A DNA stretch of 44,220 nucleotides. Origin: Gammaproteobacteria bacterium (GTDB lineage Bacteria; Pseudomonadota; Gammaproteobacteria; Steroidobacterales; GCA-2729495). The stretch is from assembly GCA_021773815.1 (NCBI GenBank), contig JAJFJS010000089.1, positions 1 through 44,220 on the forward strand, given 5' to 3'. Numbering within the stretch: position 1 is the first letter of the stretch; the number at the start of each line of letters is the position of its first letter. The notes below the pieces were generated by a model. That model was not told the origin of the DNA. It searched no databases and saw only the letters and a list, made by a program, of their open reading frames with translations. Both the position numbers and the translations under genes were made by a program. Positions 33,135 to 42,430 of this stretch are shown piece after piece.

Positions 33135-34235
33135 ATGTTTGCACTTGCACTAATCAGGGTCCACCGGACTGGTATAAGACCGACGTTGGTACTAATCGCC
33201 GGATTGCTGTCGACGAGCCTCTCATATGCCGAGCCAGCCCGCCTTAGCGACATGTTCGAACGGGTTAATCCCGCAGTGGTCGAGATCAGAACGCTGAGTG
33301 CTTCGTCGTTGCCCCGCCCGGGAGGCGCGACACCTACGGGCGAAATGGGCCTGGGCTCTGGTGTTCTTATTGCCCCCGACCAGGTGCTGACGGCCAGTCA
33401 CGTAGTCGAAATCGCCGACCGCATACAGGTGAGAATGCTCGATGGGACTACCCGCCAGGCACATGTAACGAGCTCGGAACAGTTCGCCGACGTGTCGCTG
33501 CTGACACTCGATGCAGAGGTATCCGGCATTGAACCGGCAGCCATGGGTAATTCCGACGACATCAGGGTGGGCGATCGTGCATTCGTCGTCGGTGCGCCGT
33601 ACGGCATTAGCCACACTCTGACGGTGGGTTATATCAGCGCCATCCACCGTAAAACTTCGGGGGACGGGTTGGCCATTGTTGATCTGATTCAGACGGATGC
33701 GGCCATCAACGCCGGCAATTCCGGTGGCCCGCTGTTCAACGAGAGCGGAGAAGTGATTGGCGTCGTGAGTCACATCCGTAGCCGTTCAGGTGGTTCGGAG
33801 GGTTTGGGCTTCGCAGTTGCAATAAATTCCGTGCGTGAATTGCTAATCGATAATCGCGCATTCTGGCCGGGTTTCCTCGGCATATTGTTGCCACCGGATC
33901 TTGCGCGTGCCCTCAACGTGCCACAAACAAGCGGCATGCTCGTCCAGAAAATCGCCGAGGATTCACCAGCCAAGGCGATGGGGCTCAAAGAGAGCGATGT
34001 CCTGATACAGGTTGGTGGACGGCCTCTGATGGTCGGCGGCGATATTATCCTGGCCGCAAATGGCATTCGTCTCGTTTCACCCCAGAGGGTTATGCAGGTT
34101 CGAGACGCCATTCGCACACTGTCGGGCAGTGAATCGTTGACGCTCGAGATTTTGCGGCAGGGCAAACTAAGAACGATTGAATACGCGCCGTTCGAGGTGA
34201 CCCGACCCTCGGAACCGGGACGAAAGAACCAATGA
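33135..34235 (+). CDS. Periplasmic HtrA/Deg-type serine protease with PDZ domain
   Basis: The 366 residues start with a signal peptide or anchor (TLVLIAGLLSTSLSYA). A trypsin-like domain carries the triad H89 (TASHVV), D119 (FADVSLLTL) and S196 (NAGNSGGPLF). One C-terminal PDZ domain follows (MLVQKIAEDSPAKAMGLKESDVLIQVGG). This is the DegS/short-HtrA layout. ATG 33135 is supported by GAGGG 4 bases upstream; the frame is open back to 33000 but without similarity. A role in envelope protein quality control is expected from the family. Confidence 0.88.
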   Translation: MFALALIRVHRTGIRPTLVLIAGLLSTSLSYAEPARLSDMFERVNPAVVEIRTLSASSLPRPGGATPTGEMGLGSGVLIAPDQVLTASHVVEIADRIQVRMLDGTTRQAHVTSSEQFADVSLLTLDAEVSGIEPAAMGNSDDIRVGDRAFVVGAPYGISHTLTVGYISAIHRKTSGDGLAIVDLIQTDAAINAGNSGGPLFNESGEVIGVVSHIRSRSGGSEGLGFAVAINSVRELLIDNRAFWPGFLGILLPPDLARALNVPQTSGMLVQKIAEDSPAKAMGLKESDVLIQVGGRPLMVGGDIILAANGIRLVSPQRVMQVRDAIRTLSGSESLTLEILRQGKLRTIEYAPFEVTRPSEPGRKNQ

Positions 34236-34503
34236 GGCGCCGGCGCGGGAGTCAGATGATGAACAACTGCAATACAATTCATGAACTCCGGATTTGCACT
34301 GCAGATTTTCTGTTGCCGACAATCAAGGTCAGTGGTCGTGACTCGCGGCAATCTACCCCGCACAGTAAAGACCCTGTGCCATTTGAAGCCTATCGATTGA
34401 TGCGCCCGGTTGGCGATCATCGATCGGTGATCGGACCGCGTGACATTCCGGGTATCAATCCGTCAACACATATTCATTCCATCAATGTTATTGAGCTTCA
34501 GCC
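34236..34503 (+). other. Region upstream of the exporter operon
   Basis: These 268 bases presumably hold the promoter of the exporter operon. An open frame (34232-34507) spans it but has no similarity and overlaps both neighbours, so I do not call it. No clear operator or terminator was seen. Confidence 0.35.
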
Positions 34504-35514
34504 ATGAACAAGAAAATCATTGCGAGCGTTTTCATTGCTTTCATACTGGGTGCAATTGCCGTTGGGTATTTCTACCTGCAGCCTGTGTCGAACCCGAATG
34601 TGCTCCGTGTATCGGGCAATATCGAGGTCACCGACGTTGAGATCAGTTTCAAGCTCCCGGGCTGGGTCGCAGCAAGATCCGCGTCTGAAGGACAAGTCAT
34701 TCAAGCCGGTGATCCGGTTGCGCGCCTGGATGACATCGAATTGCGCGAAGAGGTCCTCGTTCGTCAGGCGGAACTCGCCGCGTATCAGGCGGAATTGGCC
34801 GCACTACTGGCCGGTTCAAGGCCTGAGGAAATCGCGGAGGCACAGGCGACGGTGAGACTGGCCCAGGCGGAACTCAAGCGATTGAAACTGGACTACGACC
34901 GCGCCAAGACACTGCTCGGTAGTCGAACAATATCTCAGGAGCAATACGACAGTGCGCTGGCGTCCTATGAAGTCGGCCAGTCGCGGCTGCAGCAGACGCG
35001 CTCGCGGCTCAAGCTGGTCGAGAAGGGGCCACGGCAGGAGGAAATCGACAGAGCCAGGGCCCGCGTCGAGCAGGCGACCCAATCTCAGGCGCTGGCCCAA
35101 ACCCGGCTCGGGTATGCGACACTCACTGCGCCTATTGCCGGTATGGTTTTATCCGAAAATATCGAGGCGGGTGAATACGTCGTCCCCGGAGTACCGATCG
35201 TCACCGTTGGCGATCTCGTCAGCAGTTGGCTGCGGGCATATGTCAATGAACCCGATCTGGGGCGCGTGAAAGCCGGTCAATCGGTCTGTGTCTCGACCGA
35301 TACGTATCCGCAACGCCTGTACGCGGGGACGGTGTCCTTCATTTCATCGCAGGCCGAGTTCACGCCCAAGAACGTCCAGACGGCCGAAGAGCGCGTCAAG
35401 CTCGTATACCGGATAAAGATCGATATCCCGAATCCTGATATGGAACTGAAACCCGGCATGCCGGCGGATGCCGACATCTGGCTGGGCGATGGAGAATCGC
35501 CGTGCCAGCCATAA
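34504..35514 (+). CDS. HlyD/EmrA-type membrane fusion protein (YbhG-like)
   Basis: The 336 residues have an N-terminal membrane anchor (IIASVFIAFILGAIAVGYF). A lipoyl/barrel-sandwich half is followed by a long Ala/Gln/Glu-rich coiled-coil hairpin (about residues 75-200, ..AELAAYQAELAALLAG.. and ..ARARVEQATQSQALAQ..). The second lipoyl half is YATLTAPIAGMVLSENIEAGEYV. It would bridge an inner-membrane ABC exporter and an outer-membrane channel. Its last 13 bases overlap the first ATPase gene. Confidence 0.92.
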   Translation: MNKKIIASVFIAFILGAIAVGYFYLQPVSNPNVLRVSGNIEVTDVEISFKLPGWVAARSASEGQVIQAGDPVARLDDIELREEVLVRQAELAAYQAELAALLAGSRPEEIAEAQATVRLAQAELKRLKLDYDRAKTLLGSRTISQEQYDSALASYEVGQSRLQQTRSRLKLVEKGPRQEEIDRARARVEQATQSQALAQTRLGYATLTAPIAGMVLSENIEAGEYVVPGVPIVTVGDLVSSWLRAYVNEPDLGRVKAGQSVCVSTDTYPQRLYAGTVSFISSQAEFTPKNVQTAEERVKLVYRIKIDIPNPDMELKPGMPADADIWLGDGESPCQP

Positions 35515-36437
35515 GAATACAGGGCCTGAACAAGTCCTTCGACAGCCTGACGGCGGTCAACGATCTGACGTTCTCCGTGAACGAGGGGGAAATCTTCGGC
35601 CTGGTCGGCCCCGATGGCGCCGGCAAAACGACGACGATGCGACTGCTCACCGGGATCATGGAACCGAGTAGCGGTGATGGGTGGGTGGCCGGCCATCACA
35701 TCGTCGATGATGCGGAGACGCTCAAGGAAGACATTGCCTATATGAGCCAGCGCTTCGGGCTGTATCCCGACCTGACGGTCCTCGAGAACATTCATTTCTA
35801 TGCCGATATTTATCTGATTTCGCGCAAAGATCGTGAGGCGCGCATCGAGGAACTCCTCGGGTTCAGCAATCTGACGCCGTTCAAAGATCGGCAGGCCGGC
35901 AAGCTTTCCGGCGGCATGAAGCAGAAGCTCGGCCTGGCGTGTGCGCTGATTCATACGCCCCGTGTGTTGTTTCTGGATGAGCCCACGAATGGCGTCGACC
36001 CGGTCTCGCGCCGGGATTTCTGGAGAATCCTGTACCAGTTGTTGCGTAAAAAAGTCACGATCTTCGTCTCCACTGCGTATCTCGATGAGGCCGAGCGCTG
36101 CGAGCGACTGGCCCTGATGCACCATGGCGCCCTGATCGCCGTCGGCACGCCTGCCGAGATCAAGAAACTGATGCATGGCGCCCTCATCGAGATTCAGGCG
36201 GATCAACCGCGCCTGGCGGCGACATCACTGCGCGCGCACCTCGAAGCCGACAGCGTTGGCCTGTTCGGTGACCGCCTGCATGTGGTTACGCGTGACGCGC
36301 AGCGCACCATCGATCAGAGCGAAATACTGCTGAAAGCGTCGGGCGTTGTCGTGCGGGACATTCGCCTGATCGAACCCACCCTCGAAGACGTGTTTGTGTC
36401 TGTATTGGCCGGTGAGAATGATCATGCCGCGAATTAG
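35502..36437 (+). CDS. ABC exporter ATP-binding protein 1 (YbhF N-half-like)
   Basis: This 311-residue ATPase has Walker A GPDGAGKTTTMRLL, signature LSGGMKQKLGLA and Walker B VLFLDEPTNGVDP, with the C-terminal extension typical of drug-type exporters. GTG start 35502 overlaps the fusion-protein gene. In E. coli YbhF both ATPases are one polypeptide; here they are two overlapping genes. Confidence 0.93.
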   Translation: MPAIRIQGLNKSFDSLTAVNDLTFSVNEGEIFGLVGPDGAGKTTTMRLLTGIMEPSSGDGWVAGHHIVDDAETLKEDIAYMSQRFGLYPDLTVLENIHFYADIYLISRKDREARIEELLGFSNLTPFKDRQAGKLSGGMKQKLGLACALIHTPRVLFLDEPTNGVDPVSRRDFWRILYQLLRKKVTIFVSTAYLDEAERCERLALMHHGALIAVGTPAEIKKLMHGALIEIQADQPRLAATSLRAHLEADSVGLFGDRLHVVTRDAQRTIDQSEILLKASGVVVRDIRLIEPTLEDVFVSVLAGENDHAAN

Positions 36438-37383
36438 GACCGAAATCGCGGTGTCGGTCAGCGAGCTCACGCGCCGATTCGGTGACTTCGTCGCGGTTGA
36501 CCGAGTGAGTTTTGAGGTGACGAAGGGCGAAATCTTCGGTTTCTTGGGCCCCAATGGTTCCGGAAAGTCCACGACGATCCGGATGCTTACGGGAATCCTC
36601 TCGCCAACCAGCGGCCGGGGAACCGTCGCGGGATTCGATGTGATGACCCAAGCCGAAAAGATCAAACGTCATATCGGGTACATGAGTCAGAAATTCTCGC
36701 TGTATGAAGACCTGACCGTCGAGGAAAACATTGATTTTTATGCCGGAATCTATCGTATCCCGACAAAGATCCGACAAGAGCGCAAAAACTGGGTTATCGA
36801 GATGGCCGGTCTTCAGAATCACCGCCATTCCCGCACCGCGATCCTGTCCGGTGGATGGAAGCAGCGGCTTGCGCTCGGTTGTGCAGTGCTTCACGAGCCG
36901 CCAATCATTTTTCTGGACGAGCCGACCTCCGGTGTCGACCCGTTAAGTCGCCGGCGATTCTGGGATCTTATCTACGAGTTGTCCGAAAAAGGTGTGACCG
37001 TGTTTGTTACGACGCATTACATGGAAGAGGCGGAGTACTGCGATAGGCTTGGCCTTATCCATCGCGGAGAACTGATCGCGATTGGATCACCCGAGGAGTT
37101 AAAGACCCGGTTCATGAAGGAGGATGTCATGAACGTGCAGTGCCAGCAGCCACAGGATGCGATCGAGATACTGGAGGCGCTGGACTCGGTGAGGGAGGCG
37201 GCCCTCTTCGGCAACGGTCTGCACATCGTCACGCCCGACGCCGAAACCGCCGGACCGGAAATCCGCGCGGCGCTGGCGGCGGCCGGCCTGCGTATCGATC
37301 AGATCCAACCGATCAGGCCATCGATGGAAGATGTTTTCGTGTCCTTGGTCGAAGCGCGCGATCGCATGGCGAAAGCGGCATAG
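36424..37383 (+). CDS. ABC exporter ATP-binding protein 2 (YbhF C-half-like)
   Basis: This 319-residue ATPase has Walker A GPNGSGKSTTIRML, signature LSGGWKQRLALG and Walker B IIFLDEPTSGVDP. It shares strong similarity with the preceding ATPase (for example IGYMSQKFSLYEDLTVEENIDFYAGIY versus IAYMSQRFGLYPDLTV). I chose ATG 36424, with GGTGAG at 36410-36415 as ribosome-binding site; ATG 36418 and GTG 36412 are alternatives. It overlaps ATPase 1 by 14 bases. Confidence 0.93.
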   Translation: MPRIRTEIAVSVSELTRRFGDFVAVDRVSFEVTKGEIFGFLGPNGSGKSTTIRMLTGILSPTSGRGTVAGFDVMTQAEKIKRHIGYMSQKFSLYEDLTVEENIDFYAGIYRIPTKIRQERKNWVIEMAGLQNHRHSRTAILSGGWKQRLALGCAVLHEPPIIFLDEPTSGVDPLSRRRFWDLIYELSEKGVTVFVTTHYMEEAEYCDRLGLIHRGELIAIGSPEELKTRFMKEDVMNVQCQQPQDAIEILEALDSVREAALFGNGLHIVTPDAETAGPEIRAALAAAGLRIDQIQPIRPSMEDVFVSLVEARDRMAKAA

Positions 37384-37393
37384 GCTGCACCAG

Positions 37394-38233
37394 ATGAATA
37401 CAGACATCCCCAACAACCCGAGCGATCATCCCTCGTACCAGCTGGCGTTTGAAGACGTAAATTTCCTCGCCAAAGACGATTTGCGACCGCTACGACTCCA
37501 GCTCGAGCTATTGAAACCCGAATGGTATTTGCGCGAGGCGAAGGTGCGCTCCACCGTTGTCGTGTTTGGCAGCGCGCGACTCCTGCCGCTCGCCGAAGCG
37601 GAGGCGCATCTTACCGAACTGCTGGCCCAAGTGGGTGAGCAACCCGCCGACGCCGGCCAGCAATTCGCACTGACCGAAGCTCGAAAGCGTGTCGAGTATG
37701 CGCCGTACTATGAAGAAGCGCGAAAGTTTGGTGCATTGGTGTCGCAACGCTTTCAGCAGGAACACCGTCGTGATTTTGTGGTTGTCACCGGCGGTGGCCC
37801 CGGAATCATGGAGGCGGCCAATCGCGGCGCCCATGACGTTGATGCCAGGAGTGCCGGCTTCAATATCAAGCTGCCCCGAGAACAGGCACCCAATCGCTAT
37901 ATCAGCGCGGAGTTGTGCTTTCGTTTTCAATACTTCGCGCTGCGCAAGATGCATTTTCTGATGCGAGCCAAGGCGCTTCTCGCGTTTCCTGGGGGCTACG
38001 GCACGCTGGACGAACTGTTCGACGTATTGACGCTGATTCAGACCGGAAAGATTCCCCGTATTCCGGTGGTGCTCGTGGGCAAAGCATTCTGGCGGCGCGC
38101 AGTCGATTTCTTGTTTCTGGTCGAGGAGGGGGTTATTAGCCCGGCCGATATGGCGATTTTCAGCGTCGTCGACACAGCGGAGGAGGCCGTGAGGGTGCTG
38201 GAGCAATTTTACGAAGGCCGGCCGCCGTCATGA
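37394..38233 (+). CDS. LOG-family (TIGR00730-like) nucleotide-binding protein
   Basis: The 279-residue Rossmann-type protein carries VVFGSAR near residue 55, TGGGPGIMEAANRGA and FPGGYGTLDELFDVLTL. The last two are the two LOG-family motifs of cytokinin riboside monophosphate phosphoribohydrolase/lysine-decarboxylase-like proteins. It is longer than the usual ~190-residue LOG because of an N-terminal extension (~50 residues). It lies 10 bases after ATPase 2 and 70 bases before the permeases, inside the exporter operon. The nucleotide-monophosphate hydrolase role is inferred from the family. Confidence 0.88.
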   Translation: MNTDIPNNPSDHPSYQLAFEDVNFLAKDDLRPLRLQLELLKPEWYLREAKVRSTVVVFGSARLLPLAEAEAHLTELLAQVGEQPADAGQQFALTEARKRVEYAPYYEEARKFGALVSQRFQQEHRRDFVVVTGGGPGIMEAANRGAHDVDARSAGFNIKLPREQAPNRYISAELCFRFQYFALRKMHFLMRAKALLAFPGGYGTLDELFDVLTLIQTGKIPRIPVVLVGKAFWRRAVDFLFLVEEGVISPADMAIFSVVDTAEEAVRVLEQFYEGRPPS

Positions 38234-38303
38234 GAGCACACGGTCCAATAGCAGTGTGTCCGAATCGGGCTCCTTCAACGCGGGTCCTGTTGAGGACGCG
38301 GCG

Positions 38304-39437
38304 ATGAAACTCCTGCGTGTTCGCGCTATCGCGAAAAAGGAATCCATCCATATCTTCCGCGACCCGCGCAGCCTGGCCATGGCGATCGCGATCCCGATGC
38401 TGCTGCTGTTCTTGTTTGGTTACGCACTGTCTCTGGACGTGGACAATGTACAGACTGTTGTCTGGGATCAGGATCATTCCCAGGCGAGCCGCGAATTCGT
38501 CAGTCGGCTCGGGGGTTCCCGCTATTTTTCGCTGTTGGATTCGGTGAACAGCTACCCGGAAATCGAACGCGCGATCGATACCGGACATGCACTCCTGGCC
38601 GTAATCATCCCGTCCGGATTCGCCGGCCGGATCGAATCCAATCGACTGGTGCCCGTGCAGGCAATCGTCGACGGCAGTGACCCGAATACGGCGACCATCG
38701 CGATGGGTTATCTCGATGTGGTGACGTTCACCTACTCACAGGACGTGGCTTTGCACGCGATTCGCCAGATCCATGGTCGACGAGTCAAGCTGCCGGTCGA
38801 TCTCCGCGCCAGAGTCTGGTTCAACGCCGATCTCAAGTCACAGAATTACATTATTCCGGGGTTGATTGCCGTCATCATGATGGTCATCGCGGCTTTGCTG
38901 ACGTCACTGACCGTGGCGCGCGAGTGGGAGCAGGGGACCATGGAACAATTGATCGCCACGCCGGTCAAGAGTGACGAGCTGATCCTCGGAAAATTGCTGC
39001 CGTATTTCGGGATCGGCCTGCTGGATGTATTGCTGGCCGTACTGATGGGCGAATTCCTGTTCGATGTGCCGTTACGAGGCAGCGTCGCTTTATTGTTCGT
39101 CATGGCGGCAATATTTCTCGCCGGGGCACTGTCGCTCGGCATGCTGATCAGTATTCTGACGCGCAATCAATTGCTGGCAAGCCAGCTGGCCATGGTGTTG
39201 ACCTTTCTACCGTCATTCCTGCTCTCGGGCTTCATGTACGCAATCCCCAATATGCCGCTACCGGTACAGGCCATCTCCCACCTGGTCCCGGCCAGTTATT
39301 TCGTCACGATGCTGAAGGGGATCTACCTGAAGGGCGTCGGGCTCGAAGTCCTGGCGCTGGAAGCAGGACTGCTGGCAGTGTTCGGCGTCGTTCTCGTGCT
39401 CTTCGCCAACAAACTCTTTCAGAAAAGGCTGGTGTAG
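38304..39437 (+). CDS. ABC-2 type exporter permease 1 (YbhS-like)
   Basis: The 377 residues start RVRAIAKKESIHIFRDPRSLAMAIAIPMLLLFLFGYALSLD, close to the YbhS N-terminus. A large periplasmic loop is followed by five C-terminal helices including WEQGTMEQLIATPVKSDELILGKLLPY, the ABC-2 permease signature. ATG 38304 is preferred over GTG 38256 because it matches the family start. Two bases separate it from permease 2. Confidence 0.92.
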   Translation: MKLLRVRAIAKKESIHIFRDPRSLAMAIAIPMLLLFLFGYALSLDVDNVQTVVWDQDHSQASREFVSRLGGSRYFSLLDSVNSYPEIERAIDTGHALLAVIIPSGFAGRIESNRLVPVQAIVDGSDPNTATIAMGYLDVVTFTYSQDVALHAIRQIHGRRVKLPVDLRARVWFNADLKSQNYIIPGLIAVIMMVIAALLTSLTVAREWEQGTMEQLIATPVKSDELILGKLLPYFGIGLLDVLLAVLMGEFLFDVPLRGSVALLFVMAAIFLAGALSLGMLISILTRNQLLASQLAMVLTFLPSFLLSGFMYAIPNMPLPVQAISHLVPASYFVTMLKGIYLKGVGLEVLALEAGLLAVFGVVLVLFANKLFQKRLV

Positions 39438-39439
39438 CC

Positions 39440-40570
39440 ATGTTTGAACGTATCAAGCATATGCTGATCAAGGAATTTATCCAGATCTTCCGCGATTCGA
39501 AAATGAAGGGCATCATTTTTGTCATGCCGATTCTTCAGGTATTGATTTTTGGCTATGCCGTGACCCTGGATGTCAAACATATCGCTACTGCTGTATATGA
39601 TCTGGACAACAGCATGGTCAGCCGGGAACTTATCGCACGCTTCGAGAACTCAGGTTATTTTGACATCACCAATCGCACCGACGACCCGAGACAAGGCCGT
39701 GAACTGGTCGACCGGGGCGAGGCGAGTGCATTCATACAGATCAACAAGGGCTTCGGCGGCGCGCTTCGTGCGGGACGCACGGCGCACGTTCAGTTGATCG
39801 TCGACGGGTCCGATTCGAATACCGCCGGCGTAGTGCTGGATTACAGCGCCAAGATCGTCAGCCAGTTTTCACGGGGCGTACTGATTGATCGCTTCACGAG
39901 GATCAACGGCGCGTTTTTGACGCCGGGCCGAATAGAACTCGAAACGCGCACCTGGTTTAACGAGAACCTGGAGAGCCGGAATTTTTATGTACCGGGCGTG
40001 ATTGCGATCGTCGTCATGCTGATTACACTGATGCTGACCAGTATGGCGGTAGTGCGAGAGAAAGAAATCGGCACGATCGAACAAATCATGGTGACGCCGA
40101 TTTCTTCGCTCGAATTTATACTCGGCAAGACATTGCCGTTTGCACTGATCGGGTTTGCCGACGTGATCATGGTGACGCTGGTCGGTGTTTTCTGGTTCGG
40201 TGTGCCCATACGCGGCAGCCTGCTGTTGCTGCTTTTTTCAACCGCCCTGTATTTGCTGAACACGCTGGGCATCGGTTTATTGATTTCCACGCTTAGCCGC
40301 ACGCAGCAGCAGGCCATGATGAGCGCATTCTTTTTCTATTTTCCGGCCGTATTACTGTCCGGGTTCATGTTTCCGATCGCCAATATGCCTCAGGTCGTTC
40401 AATGGCTGACATACCTGAATCCACTGCGTTATTTCCTGATCGTCATTCGCGGAATTTTCCTGAAAGGCGTCGGACCCGATGTGCTTTGGCCGCAGATGCT
40501 CGCGCTGGCGGTCCTGGGCGTGGTGATGTTGTGGCTGGCGTCGAACCGGTTTAATAAAACGCTGTCGTGA
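39440..40570 (+). CDS. ABC-2 type exporter permease 2 (YbhR-like)
   Basis: The 376 residues share the layout of permease 1: MLIKEFIQIFRDSKMKGIIFVMPILQVLIFGYAVTLDVKH, a large extracytoplasmic loop, and a C-terminal helix bundle with REKEIGTIEQIMVTPISSLEFILGKTLPF. It forms the heterodimeric membrane part of the exporter with permease 1. The transported substrate is unknown; E. coli YbhFSR is linked to cation/drug efflux. Confidence 0.92.
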   Translation: MFERIKHMLIKEFIQIFRDSKMKGIIFVMPILQVLIFGYAVTLDVKHIATAVYDLDNSMVSRELIARFENSGYFDITNRTDDPRQGRELVDRGEASAFIQINKGFGGALRAGRTAHVQLIVDGSDSNTAGVVLDYSAKIVSQFSRGVLIDRFTRINGAFLTPGRIELETRTWFNENLESRNFYVPGVIAIVVMLITLMLTSMAVVREKEIGTIEQIMVTPISSLEFILGKTLPFALIGFADVIMVTLVGVFWFGVPIRGSLLLLLFSTALYLLNTLGIGLLISTLSRTQQQAMMSAFFFYFPAVLLSGFMFPIANMPQVVQWLTYLNPLRYFLIVIRGIFLKGVGPDVLWPQMLALAVLGVVMLWLASNRFNKTLS

Positions 40571-40652
40571 AAAGCGGTCACTGGATCGCCATATCGGGAT
40601 TCAGTGCCTGGCAGAAACGATGGGAGCGATCTGTTTTGCAGGAGGACTTAAA

Positions 40653-42029
40653 GTGAAACTTAATTTTTTCGGCGCGGCGCGTGAGGTGACCGGCTCCTGT
40701 CACCTGGTTGAAACGGGTGATGTGCGCTTCCTGGTCGATTGCGGCATGTTTCAGGGTGGTCGGGAAGCAGCTGAACGCAATCGCGAAAAATTCCCGTTCG
40801 ATCCCGTGTTGATTGATTTCGTCCTGGTGACCCATGCACATATCGATCACAGCGGTCTGCTGCCAAAGCTGGTCAAGGCGGGTTATTCCGGGCCGATTTA
40901 TGCCACCGACGCCACCGCAGATCTGCTGACCGTCATGCTGCTCGACAGTGCACATATACAGGAAGAAGATGCGCGACGCCGACAGCGACACGGCCGCAAG
41001 AAAGTACTGCCACCGATCTACACACTTGAGGATGCGGAGTCTTGTCTGGAACAGGTAAATCGCGTGCATTACGATCATAAAATGTCACCAAACCGATCGG
41101 TCGAATGTCGTTTTGTCGATGCCGGTCATATCCTGGGATCCGCGATCATAGAGGTCTGGGTCACCGAAGGGGAGCGCGTGATCAAGATAGTCTTCTCGGG
41201 GGATCTCGGGCAGCCTGGCCGCCCGATCCTGCGCGATCCGACCCCGGTCCGGCATGCCGACGTGCTCGTGATTGAATCAACCTACGGCGACCGGATGCAC
41301 AAAGATCTCGGTCCGACACTCGATGAATTCGTCAATGCGATCAACGATACGCGCAACGGAAACGTGATTATTCCGGCGTTTGCCGTCGGACGTACCCAGG
41401 AAATTCTATATTATCTTCATCACTTGACGCGCCAGGGGCGCCTGCACGACCTGAATATTTTTGTGGATTCGCCGATGGCCACGGCAGCGACGGAGATTAC
41501 CCGCAAACATCTGGCGCTTTTTGATGAAGAGGCCAAAAAACTCGTCGAATGGCGGACCACCAGCAGCGATACTCCGAGGCTGCATTTCGTCGGTAGCGCG
41601 CAGGAATCGATGGCGCTGAATGAAGTACGGTCAGGCGTCGTGATCATTTCGGCCAGTGGCATGTGTACCGCAGGTCGGATCAAGCATCATCTCAAACACA
41701 ATCTTGATGATCCGAACCATACGATTTTAATCACCGGGTTTCAGGCACAGGGTACATTGGGTCGACGATTGGTGGACGGCGCCAAACAGGTACGCATTTT
41801 CGGTGAAGAAATTCGGGTTCGGGCACGATTATTGACGCTCGGTGGATTTTCGGCGCACGCGGACCAGGCCGCGTTGCTGCAGTGGCTGGACGGTTTTGAA
41901 AAGCCCCCGGCGAAAACCTTTGTGGTGCACGGAGAAGAGCAGGCCGCGCTCGCTTTTTCCCGGGAAATTGCCGCTCGTGGCGACTGGGATGTCGTCGTAC
42001 CCACACGTGGCCAGCAGCACGCCGTATGA
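40653..42029 (+). CDS. Metallo-beta-lactamase/beta-CASP ribonuclease-like protein
   Basis: The 458 residues contain the metal motif THAHIDHSG (H61, H63, D65, H66), GHILGSA, FSGDLGQPGRPIL and the beta-CASP motifs (ESTYGDR, AFAVGRTQEILYYL, ISASGMCTAGR, GGFSAHADQ). This is the bacterial CPSF73-like/RNase family. The GTG at 40653 is chosen because GGAGG at 40641-40645 precedes it by 7 bases; the open frame back to 40620 is not needed. It is expected to act on RNA in the cytosol. Confidence 0.92.
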   Translation: MKLNFFGAAREVTGSCHLVETGDVRFLVDCGMFQGGREAAERNREKFPFDPVLIDFVLVTHAHIDHSGLLPKLVKAGYSGPIYATDATADLLTVMLLDSAHIQEEDARRRQRHGRKKVLPPIYTLEDAESCLEQVNRVHYDHKMSPNRSVECRFVDAGHILGSAIIEVWVTEGERVIKIVFSGDLGQPGRPILRDPTPVRHADVLVIESTYGDRMHKDLGPTLDEFVNAINDTRNGNVIIPAFAVGRTQEILYYLHHLTRQGRLHDLNIFVDSPMATAATEITRKHLALFDEEAKKLVEWRTTSSDTPRLHFVGSAQESMALNEVRSGVVIISASGMCTAGRIKHHLKHNLDDPNHTILITGFQAQGTLGRRLVDGAKQVRIFGEEIRVRARLLTLGGFSAHADQAALLQWLDGFEKPPAKTFVVHGEEQAALAFSREIAARGDWDVVVPTRGQQHAV

Positions 42030-42196
42030 CCCGGGTGGGCTATCGGCTTGATCCGGGCCACCTGGAAAGTCAGGAAATTCCCGCTACGGCCCTTGGTGGG
42101 GCCGGTGTTCGGCACTCGATCCCGTGGCGGGCAGTTAAGCGAAGGCTTATGCAGGCGGCAAATCGTGACACGCCTGACACCACCAGGAGAACCAGC

Positions 42197-42430
42197 ATGC
42201 CGTATCGAACGGTTGTGGACCTGCCGCCGGCGGTTCGGGAGCATTTACCGGCCCATGCCCAGGATATTTATCGGCAGGCATTCAACAATGCATGGTCGCA
42301 ATACGCTGAGGCGGCCAAACGACTAAAGAATGCCTCTCGTGAGGAAACCGCACACCGGGTGGCCTGGGCGGCTGTCGAAAGGGTCTACGAGAAAGGGGCT
42401 GGTGGCCGATGGCGTCGCCGGAAGACGTGA
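42197..42430 (+). CDS. chaB: ChaB family protein
   Basis: The 77 residues match ChaB closely: MPYRTVVDLPPAVREHLPAHAQDIYRQAFNNAW, then ASREETAHRVAWAAVERVYEKG, and a basic end. ATG 42197 has AGGAG at 42185-42189. E. coli ChaB is described as a regulator of the ChaA cation antiporter; no chaA is nearby. The 3' end overlaps (antisense) the 3' end of the repressor frame at 42385-42819. Confidence 0.93.
   Translation: MPYRTVVDLPPAVREHLPAHAQDIYRQAFNNAWSQYAEAAKRLKNASREETAHRVAWAAVERVYEKGAGGRWRRRKT

Noticed and set aside
34232-34507. 91-codon frame before the exporter operon
   Set aside because: It overlaps the ends of both neighbours, lacks similarity and lies in the expected promoter region.
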